The notes beneath the pieces are model-generated. The model was not told where the DNA came from and searched no databases. It saw only the letters and a list, made by a program, of their open reading frames with translations. A stretch of 5,437 nucleotides of DNA from an uncultured Bacteroidota bacterium (GTDB lineage: Bacteria; Bacteroidota; Bacteroidia; Flavobacteriales; Flavobacteriaceae): the NCBI GenBank assembly GCA_903837025.1, contig CAILTC010000571.1:1-5437 (forward strand). Direction: 5' to 3'. Numbering within the stretch: position 1 is the first letter of the stretch; each line of letters starts with the position of its first letter. Of the stretch, positions 1 to 5,437 are shown piece after piece. Position numbers and translations under genes: made by a program.

Positions 1-120
1 AGCATTGAAATTTACTTTGAAAAGCCATACCAAAAAGCATAAAAAAGGGGTTTAACTTTATAAAGTTAAACCCCTTTTTTATGCTTTTTGGTATGGCTTT
101 TCAAAGTAAATTTCAATGCT
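1..120. repeat. Perfect 60-bp inverted repeat (120-bp palindrome) at the left edge
   Basis: Bases 1-60 are the exact reverse complement of bases 61-120, with no spacer and no mismatch. The right arm holds the 3' end of nhaA (stop codon at 66-68). The left arm therefore holds a mirror copy of the last 17 sense codons on the plus strand, ending in a TAA at 53-55. A terminator alone would explain only the central 40 bp or so. Coding sequence continuing without mismatch into both arms is not expected of a natural terminator. The simplest inference is a contig-end or chimeric fold-back at the hairpin. A genuine tail-to-tail duplication extending left of the window is the alternative. Confidence 0.97.
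41..80 (-). terminator. Intrinsic terminator after nhaA (core of the palindrome)
   Basis: Read on the minus strand, a stem of about 11-14 bp begins with GGGG and closes with CCCC, around an AT-only centre (TTTATAAA). A run of six T follows and six A precede it, so it could work in both directions. The nhaA stop codon lies inside the 5' arm of the stem. The hairpin plus U-tract is seen directly; termination is inferred. Because the bases left of 60 may be a fold-back artefact, only the half right of the centre is certain to be native sequence. Confidence 0.6.
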
Positions 121-1226
121 AAAAATCCTAATGTTCCTGCTATAAACGAAGCTAATAAAATGGCGATTTTAGATATGGCAATATCTTCGGGTGATTTAAA
201 AGCAAGTAGTGTTATAAAAATAGACATCGTGAAGCCTATTCCGCCCAGCATTCCTGCACCAATAATAGTTTTCCATTTTAAATCTTTGGGCAAGGTGCAA
301 AATCCTAAACTAACTCCGAGGAAAGAAAACAGGAAAATTCCAAGGGGTTTTCCAAGGACAAGTCCCAGAATTATTCCGAGTGAATTGGTATGAACCACAC
401 CTTCCTCCCAGTTGGAATTGATGGCGATACATGTATTGGCAATAGCAAATAACGGAAGAATGATAAAGGCTACGGGTTGGTTTAAAAAATGCTGTAATCG
501 ATACGAGGAAGTTTTTTTGCCTCCGTTGCCAAACGGAATTACAAAAGCCAGCAAAACACCTGTTATTGTAGCGTGAACGCCTGAATTGAGCATGAAATAC
601 CACATCGCAACTCCGCCAATTAAGTAGGGAATTAGGTTATGAATTTTCATCCGATTTAGAACAAACAAAACGCCCCAAATACTTAAAGCAATTCCTAAAT
701 TTAGAAAAGAAAGAGTTTTGGTATAAAATACGGCAATCACAATAATGGCTCCCAAATCATCCATAACGGCAAGCGCAGTAAGGAATATTTTCAAGGAAGA
801 CGGCACCCTACTTCCTAAAAGAGACAAAATTCCTACTGCAAATGCAATGTCTGTAGCCATTGGGATTCCTGCTCCATTTTGGGTTGCGGTTCCAAAATTC
901 AACAGTAAAAATAGTCCGGCAGGAATAAGCATTCCGCCCAATGCCCCGAAAATAGGTAAGGTCGCATTTTTGATACTGGACAATTCCCCTTGATAGATTT
1001 CGCGCTCTAATTCTAAACCAATCAACAGAAAGAAAATAGTCATCAGACCATCATTGATCCAATGGGTGATCGAATGATGACCAATATTCGTGGCCCAAAA
1101 CTGGATATATTCCGTTTGAATGCTTGAATTGGCAAGGGAAAGAGACAAAATAGTTGCAAAAACCAGCAAAATTCCGCCTGCTTTTTCGCTTTCAAAAAAG
1201 GTTTTATAGGTTGCGGTTAATCTCAT
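66..1226 (-). CDS. nhaA: Na+/H+ antiporter NhaA
   Basis: This inner-membrane antiporter exchanges cytoplasmic Na+ (or Li+) for external H+ and serves sodium and pH homeostasis. The 386 residues are close to the 388 of E. coli NhaA, so the gene looks full length. It is almost wholly hydrophobic, with about 11-12 membrane segments. Family signatures appear in order: DGLMTIFFLLIGLELERE at 59-76; ATDIAFA with Asp126 (E. coli Asp133); the ion-binding pair Asp156-Asp157 in VMDDLGA (E. coli 163/164); SGVHAT with His218 (E. coli His225, a pH-response residue); GKPLGI with Lys293 (E. coli Lys300); and GGIGFTMSIFI at 328-338. The tail after residue 370 is short and lysine/histidine-rich. The Met at 1224-1226 is chosen because the FFESEKAGGI start of the fold follows directly. 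No Shine-Dalgarno is visible. It is transcribed alone, divergent from the dehydrogenase gene, and ends inside a terminator hairpin. Confidence 0.97.
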   Translation of the reverse strand: MRLTATYKTFFESEKAGGILLVFATILSLSLANSSIQTEYIQFWATNIGHHSITHWINDGLMTIFFLLIGLELEREIYQGELSSIKNATLPIFGALGGMLIPAGLFLLLNFGTATQNGAGIPMATDIAFAVGILSLLGSRVPSSLKIFLTALAVMDDLGAIIVIAVFYTKTLSFLNLGIALSIWGVLFVLNRMKIHNLIPYLIGGVAMWYFMLNSGVHATITGVLLAFVIPFGNGGKKTSSYRLQHFLNQPVAFIILPLFAIANTCIAINSNWEEGVVHTNSLGIILGLVLGKPLGIFLFSFLGVSLGFCTLPKDLKWKTIIGAGMLGGIGFTMSIFITLLAFKSPEDIAISKIAILLASFIAGTLGFLALKFTLKSHTKKHKKGV

Positions 1227-1250
1227 AGAATTCTTTTTATCTTATAAAGT

Positions 1251-1382
1251 ACACTGATTAAAGCTGATTTGCTAACTCAAAGACGCTGAAAAAAACTGAT
1301 TATTTTAAGACGAAGCAAAATATACTAATTTTTAATCCGTTTAATCTGAGTCTTAGCAAAGCGAATCTGCGTTTATCTGTGT
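1251..1382. repeat. Degenerate nested inverted repeat in the nhaA upstream region
   Basis: The outer arms are 1251-1272 (starting ACACTGATTAAAGCTGATTT) and 1361-1382. The right arm reverse-complemented (ACACAGATAAACGCAGATTC, then GC) matches the left at about 17 of 22 positions. A second pair, 1282-1301 (GACGCTGAAAAAAACTGATT) and 1334-1352 (complement GACTCAGATTAAACGGATT), nests inside it. TAACTC at 1273-1278 also has a counterpart (TAAGACTC) next to the right arm. The right side reads as two degenerate direct copies of an AATCYGYGTTTATCTGTGT-like unit. I recall similar 'AATCTGTGTTAATCTGT' intergenic repeats scattered through Flavobacterium genomes, so this is probably a decayed member. There is no ORF in it. 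A TATATTTTG, a poor -7 box, sits in the loop on the minus strand (1316-1324) and could serve nhaA. Confidence 0.65.
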
Positions 1383-1469
1383 GCTATTTTGGACTATTTT
1401 TTTTATACAAACTTACGCAATTGCAGTATTAAATCCTTTGACTCAAACGTTAAACCGCATTTTTTTTGT

Positions 1470-1476
1470 TATTTTG
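1470..1476 (+). promoter_or_regulatory. Possible -7 promoter box for the dehydrogenase gene
   Basis: TATTTTG resembles the Bacteroidota -7 box TAnnTTTG with a spacer one base short. It leaves a 26-nt stretch before the ATG at 1503, comparable to the other genes here. No clear TTG -33 element lies at the right distance. If used, transcription would begin well inside the longer open frame that starts at 1389, which favours the 1503 start. Confidence 0.3.
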
Positions 1477-1502
1477 GTAAATCAAAATTTGAAACACTTT
1501 TT

Positions 1503-2441
1503 ATGGACATCAAGATCCTTCATATCGACAGCAATCACCCGTTACTTTGGGAACAGTTACAGCAATCTGGATTTATAAATCACGAAGATTTCACTTCTTC
1601 AAAGGAAGAAATCGAAGCCAAAATCCAGGATTATCAAGGCATTGTTATCCGAAGCCGATTCAAAATCGATAAACAGTTTTTGGACAAAGCCACTAATTTG
1701 CAATTTATTGCCCGCGTTGGTGCGGGTCTTGAAAGTATCGATTGTGAATATGCTTTGTCAAAAAATATTCAGCTTATTGCCGCACCCGAAGGCAACAGGA
1801 ATGCAGTCGCCGAACATACTTTGGGAATGATTTTATCGCTTTTCAATAATTTGAATCAAGCCGATAACGAAATAAAATCAGGACATTGGAACCGAGAAAA
1901 AAACAGGGGTCACGAACTTGATGGCAAAACCGTTGGGATTATTGGTTATGGGAATATGGGAAAATCATTTGCCCAAAAACTACGGGGTTTTGAGGTAGCT
2001 GTTTTGTGTTATGACATTCAGGAAAATGTGGGCGATGCCAATGCAATACAAGTGACTCTTGAAGAATTGCAGCAAAAAACCGATGTTTTGAGTTTGCATA
2101 TTCCTTGGACACCCGAAACCGATAAAATGGTTGATGCTAATTTTATTCATGCTTTCGCCAAATCGTTTTGGATTATCAACACCTCAAGAGGGAAAAATAT
2201 AGTTACTGCAGATTTAGTTGAAGCCATGCGATCTGGAAAAATTCTTGGTGCTGGTTTAGATGTTTTAGAATATGAAAAGTTATCTTTCGAAACCCTTTTT
2301 CAAGACACCAATACACCGGAAGCTTTTCAGTATTTATTGAATGCAAATAACGTAATTCTTACGCCACATATTGCGGGTTGGACATTTGAAAGCCATGAAA
2401 GATTGGCGCAAGTGATTGTCGATAAAATTAAAGCAAAATAG
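1503..2441 (+). CDS. D-2-hydroxyacid dehydrogenase, phosphoglycerate-dehydrogenase-like
   Basis: This is a 312-residue NAD-dependent oxidoreductase of the D-isomer-specific 2-hydroxyacid dehydrogenase family, which interconverts 2-hydroxy and 2-oxo acids in the cytoplasm. The split catalytic domain covers about 1-100 and 285-312, with the Rossmann domain between. Visible motifs are RVGAGLESID at 71-80, the dinucleotide loop GYGNMG at 148-153 with Asp171 at the end of the next strand (preference for NAD over NADP), Arg229 in NTSRG, Glu256 in GLDVLE, and His289 in LTPHIAGW. Arg229, Glu256 and His289 form the expected catalytic triad. It stops after the core fold, with no C-terminal ACT domain and no serC neighbour, so a role in serine synthesis is possible but unproven. 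The substrate cannot be read from the sequence. The frame is open back to 1389, but the extra 38 residues are unlike the family and overlap promoter-like DNA, so the Met of MDIKILHIDS is preferred. Confidence 0.88.
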   Translation: MDIKILHIDSNHPLLWEQLQQSGFINHEDFTSSKEEIEAKIQDYQGIVIRSRFKIDKQFLDKATNLQFIARVGAGLESIDCEYALSKNIQLIAAPEGNRNAVAEHTLGMILSLFNNLNQADNEIKSGHWNREKNRGHELDGKTVGIIGYGNMGKSFAQKLRGFEVAVLCYDIQENVGDANAIQVTLEELQQKTDVLSLHIPWTPETDKMVDANFIHAFAKSFWIINTSRGKNIVTADLVEAMRSGKILGAGLDVLEYEKLSFETLFQDTNTPEAFQYLLNANNVILTPHIAGWTFESHERLAQVIVDKIKAK

Positions 2442-2496
2442 GCTTTAATTTGGCAGTAAATTTGAAAAGAAAAGGAGAAACTAGTTCTTTTTTTGT

Positions 2497-2504
2497 TACT
2501 TTTA
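2497..2504 (+). promoter_or_regulatory. Possible -7 box for the DUF4234-DUF2752 pair
   Basis: TACTTTTA matches TAnnTTTG at seven of eight bases, and its GTTACTTTT context resembles the box upstream of the exonuclease gene. It leaves 23 nt before the ATG at 2528. An exact match, TAAATTTG, lies at 2457-2464 and would give a leader of about 60 nt. Neither has a well-placed TTG -33 element, so the choice between them is open. Confidence 0.35.
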
Positions 2505-2527
2505 TTTAAAAATTAATAATAGATCCT

Positions 2528-2911
2528 ATGGAAATCATAAACCCCGAAGAATGGAATATACCAAATCATCCAATTCCTGTATTCAAAATCGATCCAGTAT
2601 TGGTATTAATCCTCGGATTTATAACTTGTGGATTGTATCATATTTATTGGAATTATAAGATAGCCGAGGTGCTGAACGCTGTTTCAAAACGGGAAGTTAT
2701 CTCATCGCCAATTGCTATTTTTGCGGGATGTTGTTTTCCAATAAATATTTATTTCTTCTATTTGGCTGGTAAAGAAGCTTTGCCGGAAGTATATAAACGA
2801 ATTGGTTATCCGCAAAAAGATGATTCTACATTATTGATGGTTTTAGGATTTTTCTTTCCAATGGCAGCAGCAATGATCGTTCAAAATGACATTAATAAAT
2901 TATACAATTAA
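2528..2911 (+). CDS. DUF4234-like small membrane protein
   Basis: This is a 127-residue protein of unknown function. After a short polar N-terminus, residues 22-43 read as a membrane segment containing GFITCGLYHIYWNYK (30-44), the 'ITCGxYxIYW' signature I associate with DUF4234. Further hydrophobic stretches fall at about 58-80 (with a Cys-Cys pair in AGCCFP) and 100-118, giving three likely membrane helices with short charged loops. No catalytic motif is visible. The next gene starts before this one stops, so the two are almost certainly co-transcribed and probably translationally coupled. No Shine-Dalgarno precedes the ATG, as elsewhere in the window. The family call comes from motif recognition; the function is not known to me. 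Confidence 0.75.
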   Translation: MEIINPEEWNIPNHPIPVFKIDPVLVLILGFITCGLYHIYWNYKIAEVLNAVSKREVISSPIAIFAGCCFPINIYFFYLAGKEALPEVYKRIGYPQKDDSTLLMVLGFFFPMAAAMIVQNDINKLYN

Positions 2912-3347
2912 TAGATCAAAACGTAAAATTTACGGAATTATCGGTGCAATTATTACACTGATAGTTCCGTTTTTTTTAATGCTTTTTAATTCGGATAATC
3001 ATCTCGAAACGGATCAGTCTTTATGTCCTTTTAAGATGCTTACGGGGTTGCCTTGTCCGGGTTGCGGAATCACAAAATCGATGGTTTATTGCTATGGAGG
3101 AGATTGGCAAAAAAGCCTACATTATCATCTATTAGGTCCGCTGGTGATTGTGTTTTGTGTGCTCACAATTGTAGTGCTCACAACAGAATTAATCACCAAA
3201 AAGGAATATTTCAATACACTGCTTTTCAATAAAAAGATTGCTGTTGGTTTAGCTGTTTTTCTTGGAACATACCACTTAATCAGAATCATTTATTTTGTAA
3301 AAAATAATTCTATTGATGCTATTCTGCATCAATCCATTTGGAAATAA
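2886..3347 (+). CDS. DUF2752-like membrane protein with CPxCG motif
   Basis: This 153-residue protein has membrane segments at about 15-34, 83-101 and 117-137. Between the first two lies the DUF2752 signature: Cys47-Pro in LCPFKMLTG, then GLPCPGCGITKS with Cys57, Cys60 and Gly61. Three cysteines in CPF...CPGCG form suggest a metal- or redox-capable site, but no function is established to my knowledge. The start overlaps the DUF4234 gene by 26 bp in another frame. The next in-frame Met (residue 32) would remove the first helix, so the 2886 start is preferred, although a non-ATG start nearer 2911 cannot be excluded. It ends 11 bp from the stop of the convergent lipid acyltransferase gene, with no clear terminator between. 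Confidence 0.78.
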   Translation: MTLINYTINRSKRKIYGIIGAIITLIVPFFLMLFNSDNHLETDQSLCPFKMLTGLPCPGCGITKSMVYCYGGDWQKSLHYHLLGPLVIVFCVLTIVVLTTELITKKEYFNTLLFNKKIAVGLAVFLGTYHLIRIIYFVKNNSIDAILHQSIWK

Positions 3348-3358
3348 AATAGGGATTC

Positions 3359-5158
3359 TTATTCTTTTTCGGCTAATTTTCGTTCTAATTCTGCTTGAAA
3401 TTCTTCCATAACTGGTTTTACAGTGCTATCCGGAATTTCGGATATTCTAATATACATTAGACCATCGACTGCATTATTAAACAAAGGATCTACATTAAAT
3501 GCAACTACTCGCGCATTTTGTTTAATGTATTTTTTAATCAAAACCGGCAATCGTAAAGAACCGGGTTCAAGTTCGTCGATAATCTTATCAAATTTATTCA
3601 AATCGGCTTCAGCCTCGTCAAAAATAAAGTCCTTATCGGCATCTTTTAGTTTTACTTTAAATGCTTTTTTCGGATGGATATATTGCGCAATATAAGGATC
3701 GTAAAAATTAGATTTCATAAATTCAATCATCAGCGATTTCGAAAAATCAGAGAATTGATTGCTGATACTTACTCCGCCAAGCAAGAATTTATGCTCCGGA
3801 TAACGCAAAGTAATATGAATGATTCCTTTCCAAAGAAGGAAAAGTGGCATAGGTTTTTGTTGGTATTCCTTGATGATAAAAGCGCGACCCATTTCGATCG
3901 ATTTGCTTAACATATCATGCAATTCAGGTTCAAATCTAAAAAGGTCATTCAAATAAAAACCTTCAATGCCGTATTCAGGAAAAATTTCTGATCCTAATCC
4001 CATTCTATAGGCACCTGCAATTTTTTTAGCATCTTCATCCCACAAAAACATGTGACGATAATGCTTGTCGAAAGCATCAATATCTGTCGATTCGTTTGTT
4101 CCTTCTCCAACTTCTCTAAAGGTAATTTCGCGTAAACGACCAATTTCATGAAGGATATTCGGAATGTATTTCGCTTTGGCAAAAAACACTTCATAGTTCT
4201 TGCTTTGCAATAATCTGCAATCATTTTTTCTCAAAGAGTTCACCTCATTGATCATGTTTTCTTGACAAGCGGCATCTACAATTTCCTTTGGATTTTTTGG
4301 AAGTTTTAAATTTGGAGTAGGCAAAAAAGGCGTTTCCTTCTCGAAAGGATTGGCAAGCATATATGTTTTTCGTCTTAAAAATTCCGAATATTCTTCGATG
4401 GTTGTATGCTCGTTTTGCTCCGCTACCGAAATAGGTTTGCCAATTCTAACTTTGATGACTCTACGTTTTTGGCTAAATACTTCCGAAGGTAATTTTGCGG
4501 TACGTAACGTATCGCTAATTTTTGAAAGAAAATAAAAAAACCAGCTGTTTTTAGCATGAAAATAGATGGGAACAACAGGAACCTGAGCTTTTCGAATTAC
4601 TTTTATAGCACCTTCTTCCCATTCTTTATCTACAACAAGTTTCCCATCTTTATAAGTCGAAACTTCTCCTGCAGGGAACATTCCTAATGGTTTTCCGTCT
4701 TTTAAATGGCGAAGGGTTTCCTTGATTCCTACCACACTAGATTTGGCATCTTTGTGGTTTTCGAAAGGATTCACAGGCATTATATATTTCTTTAAAGGCT
4801 CAATTCTGTGCAACAGAAAATTGGCAATTATTTTGAAATTAGGTTCTCTATCGAGCATTAATTTCAATAGCAAAACACCATCAATTCCTCCCAACGGATG
4901 GTTTGAAATGGTAATATACGCACCTTCTTTTGGCAAACGCTTAAAATCTTCTTCGGGAATTTCGAATTTTATTTGTAAATCGTCTAATATAGCATTCAAA
5001 AACTCCACATCTTTTAAGTGTTTGTTGCTATCGTAAAATTTATTTAAAGTAGATATTTTAAGTGCTTTCATTAATAACCAACCCGAAAAAGTACCTAAAA
5101 ATCCGTACTTTTCAGTGTTTATAGCTTTGGCAACTTCTTTTGCGGTAACTAAACCCAT
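3359..5158 (-). CDS. olsF: OlsF-like bifunctional acyltransferase (amino-acid lipid synthesis)
   Basis: The 599 residues carry two acyltransferase modules. The N-terminal half (about 70-260) is a lysophospholipid-acyltransferase-like domain with SNHPLGGIDG (His87, Asp93), FPAGEVS at 161-167 (the usual FPEGTRS block) and VPVVPIYF at 193-200. The C-terminal half (about 325-500) resembles the OlsB/GNAT-type N-acyltransferase (Acetyltransf_5), with LREITFREVGEGT, then GAYRMG, GFYLNDLFRF and LLGGVSIS. It ends in a tail with FNVDPLFNNAVDGLM. In OlsF proteins of Serratia and, as I recall, Flavobacterium johnsoniae, the C-terminal part N-acylates ornithine with a 3-hydroxyacyl group and the N-terminal part adds the second fatty acid. 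Here the amino acid could be ornithine or glycine. The protein probably sits on the inner face of the cytoplasmic membrane. The frame is open to a Met at 5204-5206, but the likely -7 box lies downstream of that codon, and MGLVTAKEVAKAI fits the family start better. Confidence 0.82.
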   Translation of the reverse strand: MGLVTAKEVAKAINTEKYGFLGTFSGWLLMKALKISTLNKFYDSNKHLKDVEFLNAILDDLQIKFEIPEEDFKRLPKEGAYITISNHPLGGIDGVLLLKLMLDREPNFKIIANFLLHRIEPLKKYIMPVNPFENHKDAKSSVVGIKETLRHLKDGKPLGMFPAGEVSTYKDGKLVVDKEWEEGAIKVIRKAQVPVVPIYFHAKNSWFFYFLSKISDTLRTAKLPSEVFSQKRRVIKVRIGKPISVAEQNEHTTIEEYSEFLRRKTYMLANPFEKETPFLPTPNLKLPKNPKEIVDAACQENMINEVNSLRKNDCRLLQSKNYEVFFAKAKYIPNILHEIGRLREITFREVGEGTNESTDIDAFDKHYRHMFLWDEDAKKIAGAYRMGLGSEIFPEYGIEGFYLNDLFRFEPELHDMLSKSIEMGRAFIIKEYQQKPMPLFLLWKGIIHITLRYPEHKFLLGGVSISNQFSDFSKSLMIEFMKSNFYDPYIAQYIHPKKAFKVKLKDADKDFIFDEAEADLNKFDKIIDELEPGSLRLPVLIKKYIKQNARVVAFNVDPLFNNAVDGLMYIRISEIPDSTVKPVMEEFQAELERKLAEKE

Positions 5159-5184
5159 ATTAATTTTTTGTATTGAGCGAAAAA

Positions 5185-5192
5185 CAAAGATA
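5185..5192 (-). promoter_or_regulatory. -7 promoter box for the OlsF-like gene
   Basis: Read on the minus strand this is TATCTTTG, an exact match to the Bacteroidota TAnnTTTG box, followed by an AT-rich leader of about 20 nt before the ATG at 5158. A TTG -33 element at the usual spacing is not obvious. The box decides the start: a transcript from here could not include the upstream in-frame ATG at 5204-5206. Confidence 0.6.
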
Positions 5193-5246
5193 GCAAAAAA
5201 CTCCATTTTCTTTGTTTTTTGAGAATCAATCTTTATCCTTTTTTAT

Positions 5247-5254
5247 TACTTTTG
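5247..5254 (+). promoter_or_regulatory. -7 promoter box for the exonuclease III gene
   Basis: TACTTTTG matches TAnnTTTG exactly and lies 17 nt before the ATG at 5272, so the leader would be very short. A TTG at 5219-5221 could be the -33 element, although its 25-nt gap is slightly long. Together with the box at 5185-5192 it forms a divergent promoter pair within a 113-bp intergenic region. Confidence 0.6.
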
Positions 5255-5271
5255 GATTCAAATCACTTTTA

Positions 5272-5437
5272 ATGAAAATCATTTCTTATAACGTAAACGG
5301 AATTAGATCCGCAATTTCTAAAGGGTTTATCGCCTGGATTCAACAAGTAAACCCAGATGTTATTTGCCTTCAGGAAATTAAAGCAACTCCAGAACAAATT
5401 CCTCTTTTAGATTTCGAACTCGCAGGATATCCCTATC
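5272..5437 (+). CDS. xth: Exodeoxyribonuclease III, 5' part (runs off the window)
   Basis: The first 55 codons of a gene cut by the right edge are present. The encoded start, MKIISYNVNGIRSAISKG, and PDVICLQEIKA (28-38) are hallmarks of the ExoIII/AP-endonuclease branch of the EEP nuclease fold. Asn7 and Glu35 correspond to the conserved Asn and the metal-binding Glu (E. coli Glu34). The family cleaves DNA at abasic sites and removes nucleotides from 3' ends in base-excision repair, acting in the cytoplasm on the nucleoid. The full protein is usually about 250-270 residues, so some four fifths is missing here. The ATG at 5272 is the only sensible start, given the -7 box 17 nt upstream. Whether the gene is intact beyond the window cannot be judged. 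Confidence 0.9.
   Translation, partial: MKIISYNVNGIRSAISKGFIAWIQQVNPDVICLQEIKATPEQIPLLDFELAGYPY

Noticed and set aside
1..120. Palindrome as a replication origin or transposon end
   Set aside because: There is no DnaA-box cluster, no transposase and no target duplication, and the arms are simply nhaA coding sequence mirrored.
88..993. Open frames on the strand opposite or overlapping nhaA (88-393, 310-603, 745-993)
   Set aside because: They lie wholly within the strongly supported nhaA gene, and their translations resemble no family I recognise.
1389..1502. N-terminal extension of the dehydrogenase by 38 residues
   Set aside because: The residues are unlike the family, overlap AT-rich promoter-like DNA, and precede a Met that begins a typical first beta strand.
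2471..2490. Possible terminator after the dehydrogenase gene (AAAGGAGAA, 5-base loop, TTCT then T-run)
   Set aside because: The stem has only about four Watson-Crick pairs plus G-U pairs, too weak to call although a T-run follows.
3348..3358. Shared terminator between the convergent DUF2752 and OlsF-like genes
   Set aside because: Only 11 bp separate the stops, and no GC-containing stem is visible there or in the adjacent ends.
3423..5036. Other open frames inside the OlsF-like gene (3423-3695, 3674-3910, 3994-4224, 4350-4535, 4722-5036)
   Set aside because: They are shadow frames of one long gene whose domain motifs are continuous from end to end, with no sign of a frameshift.

Overview
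The window looks like chromosomal DNA of a Bacteroidota member, most likely Flavobacterium or a close relative. The DNA is AT-rich, starts lack a Shine-Dalgarno, and two promoters carry the TAnnTTTG -7 box typical of this phylum. The lipid acyltransferase fusion and the DUF4234-DUF2752 gene pair also fit flavobacteria. The genus is inferred from memory of these families, not from a search.

Layout. Positions 1-120 form a mathematically perfect palindrome centred between bases 60 and 61. Its core is a believable intrinsic terminator, but its arms also contain the last codons of nhaA. It therefore looks like a fold-back (assembly or chimera artefact) or the junction of a real tail-to-tail duplication. 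Positions 66-1226 (minus) encode a complete NhaA-type Na+/H+ antiporter. The 276 bp between nhaA and the next, divergent gene is mostly a degenerate nested inverted repeat (about 1251-1382) resembling intergenic repeats dispersed through Flavobacterium genomes. Positions 1503-2441 (plus) encode a D-2-hydroxyacid dehydrogenase similar to phosphoglycerate dehydrogenase but without an ACT domain. Positions 2528-3347 (plus) hold two small membrane proteins, DUF4234 and DUF2752, overlapping by 26 bp. Facing them, 11 bp away, is a long minus-strand gene (3359-5158) for a fused lysophospholipid-acyltransferase-like plus OlsB-like protein, the OlsF architecture linked to ornithine/amino-acid lipid synthesis. 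Divergent from it, at 5272, begins an exonuclease III gene that runs off the right edge.

How the genes relate. This is a mosaic of mostly single-gene transcription units on alternating strands: ion homeostasis, a dehydrogenase, a membrane-protein pair, aminolipid synthesis and DNA repair. Only the DUF4234-DUF2752 pair looks operonic. I found no defence system, mobile-element gene, CRISPR array or RNA gene. The most notable signals are the perfect palindrome at the left edge, the degenerate repeat upstream of nhaA, and the OlsF-like fusion with its HX5D variant acyltransferase motif.
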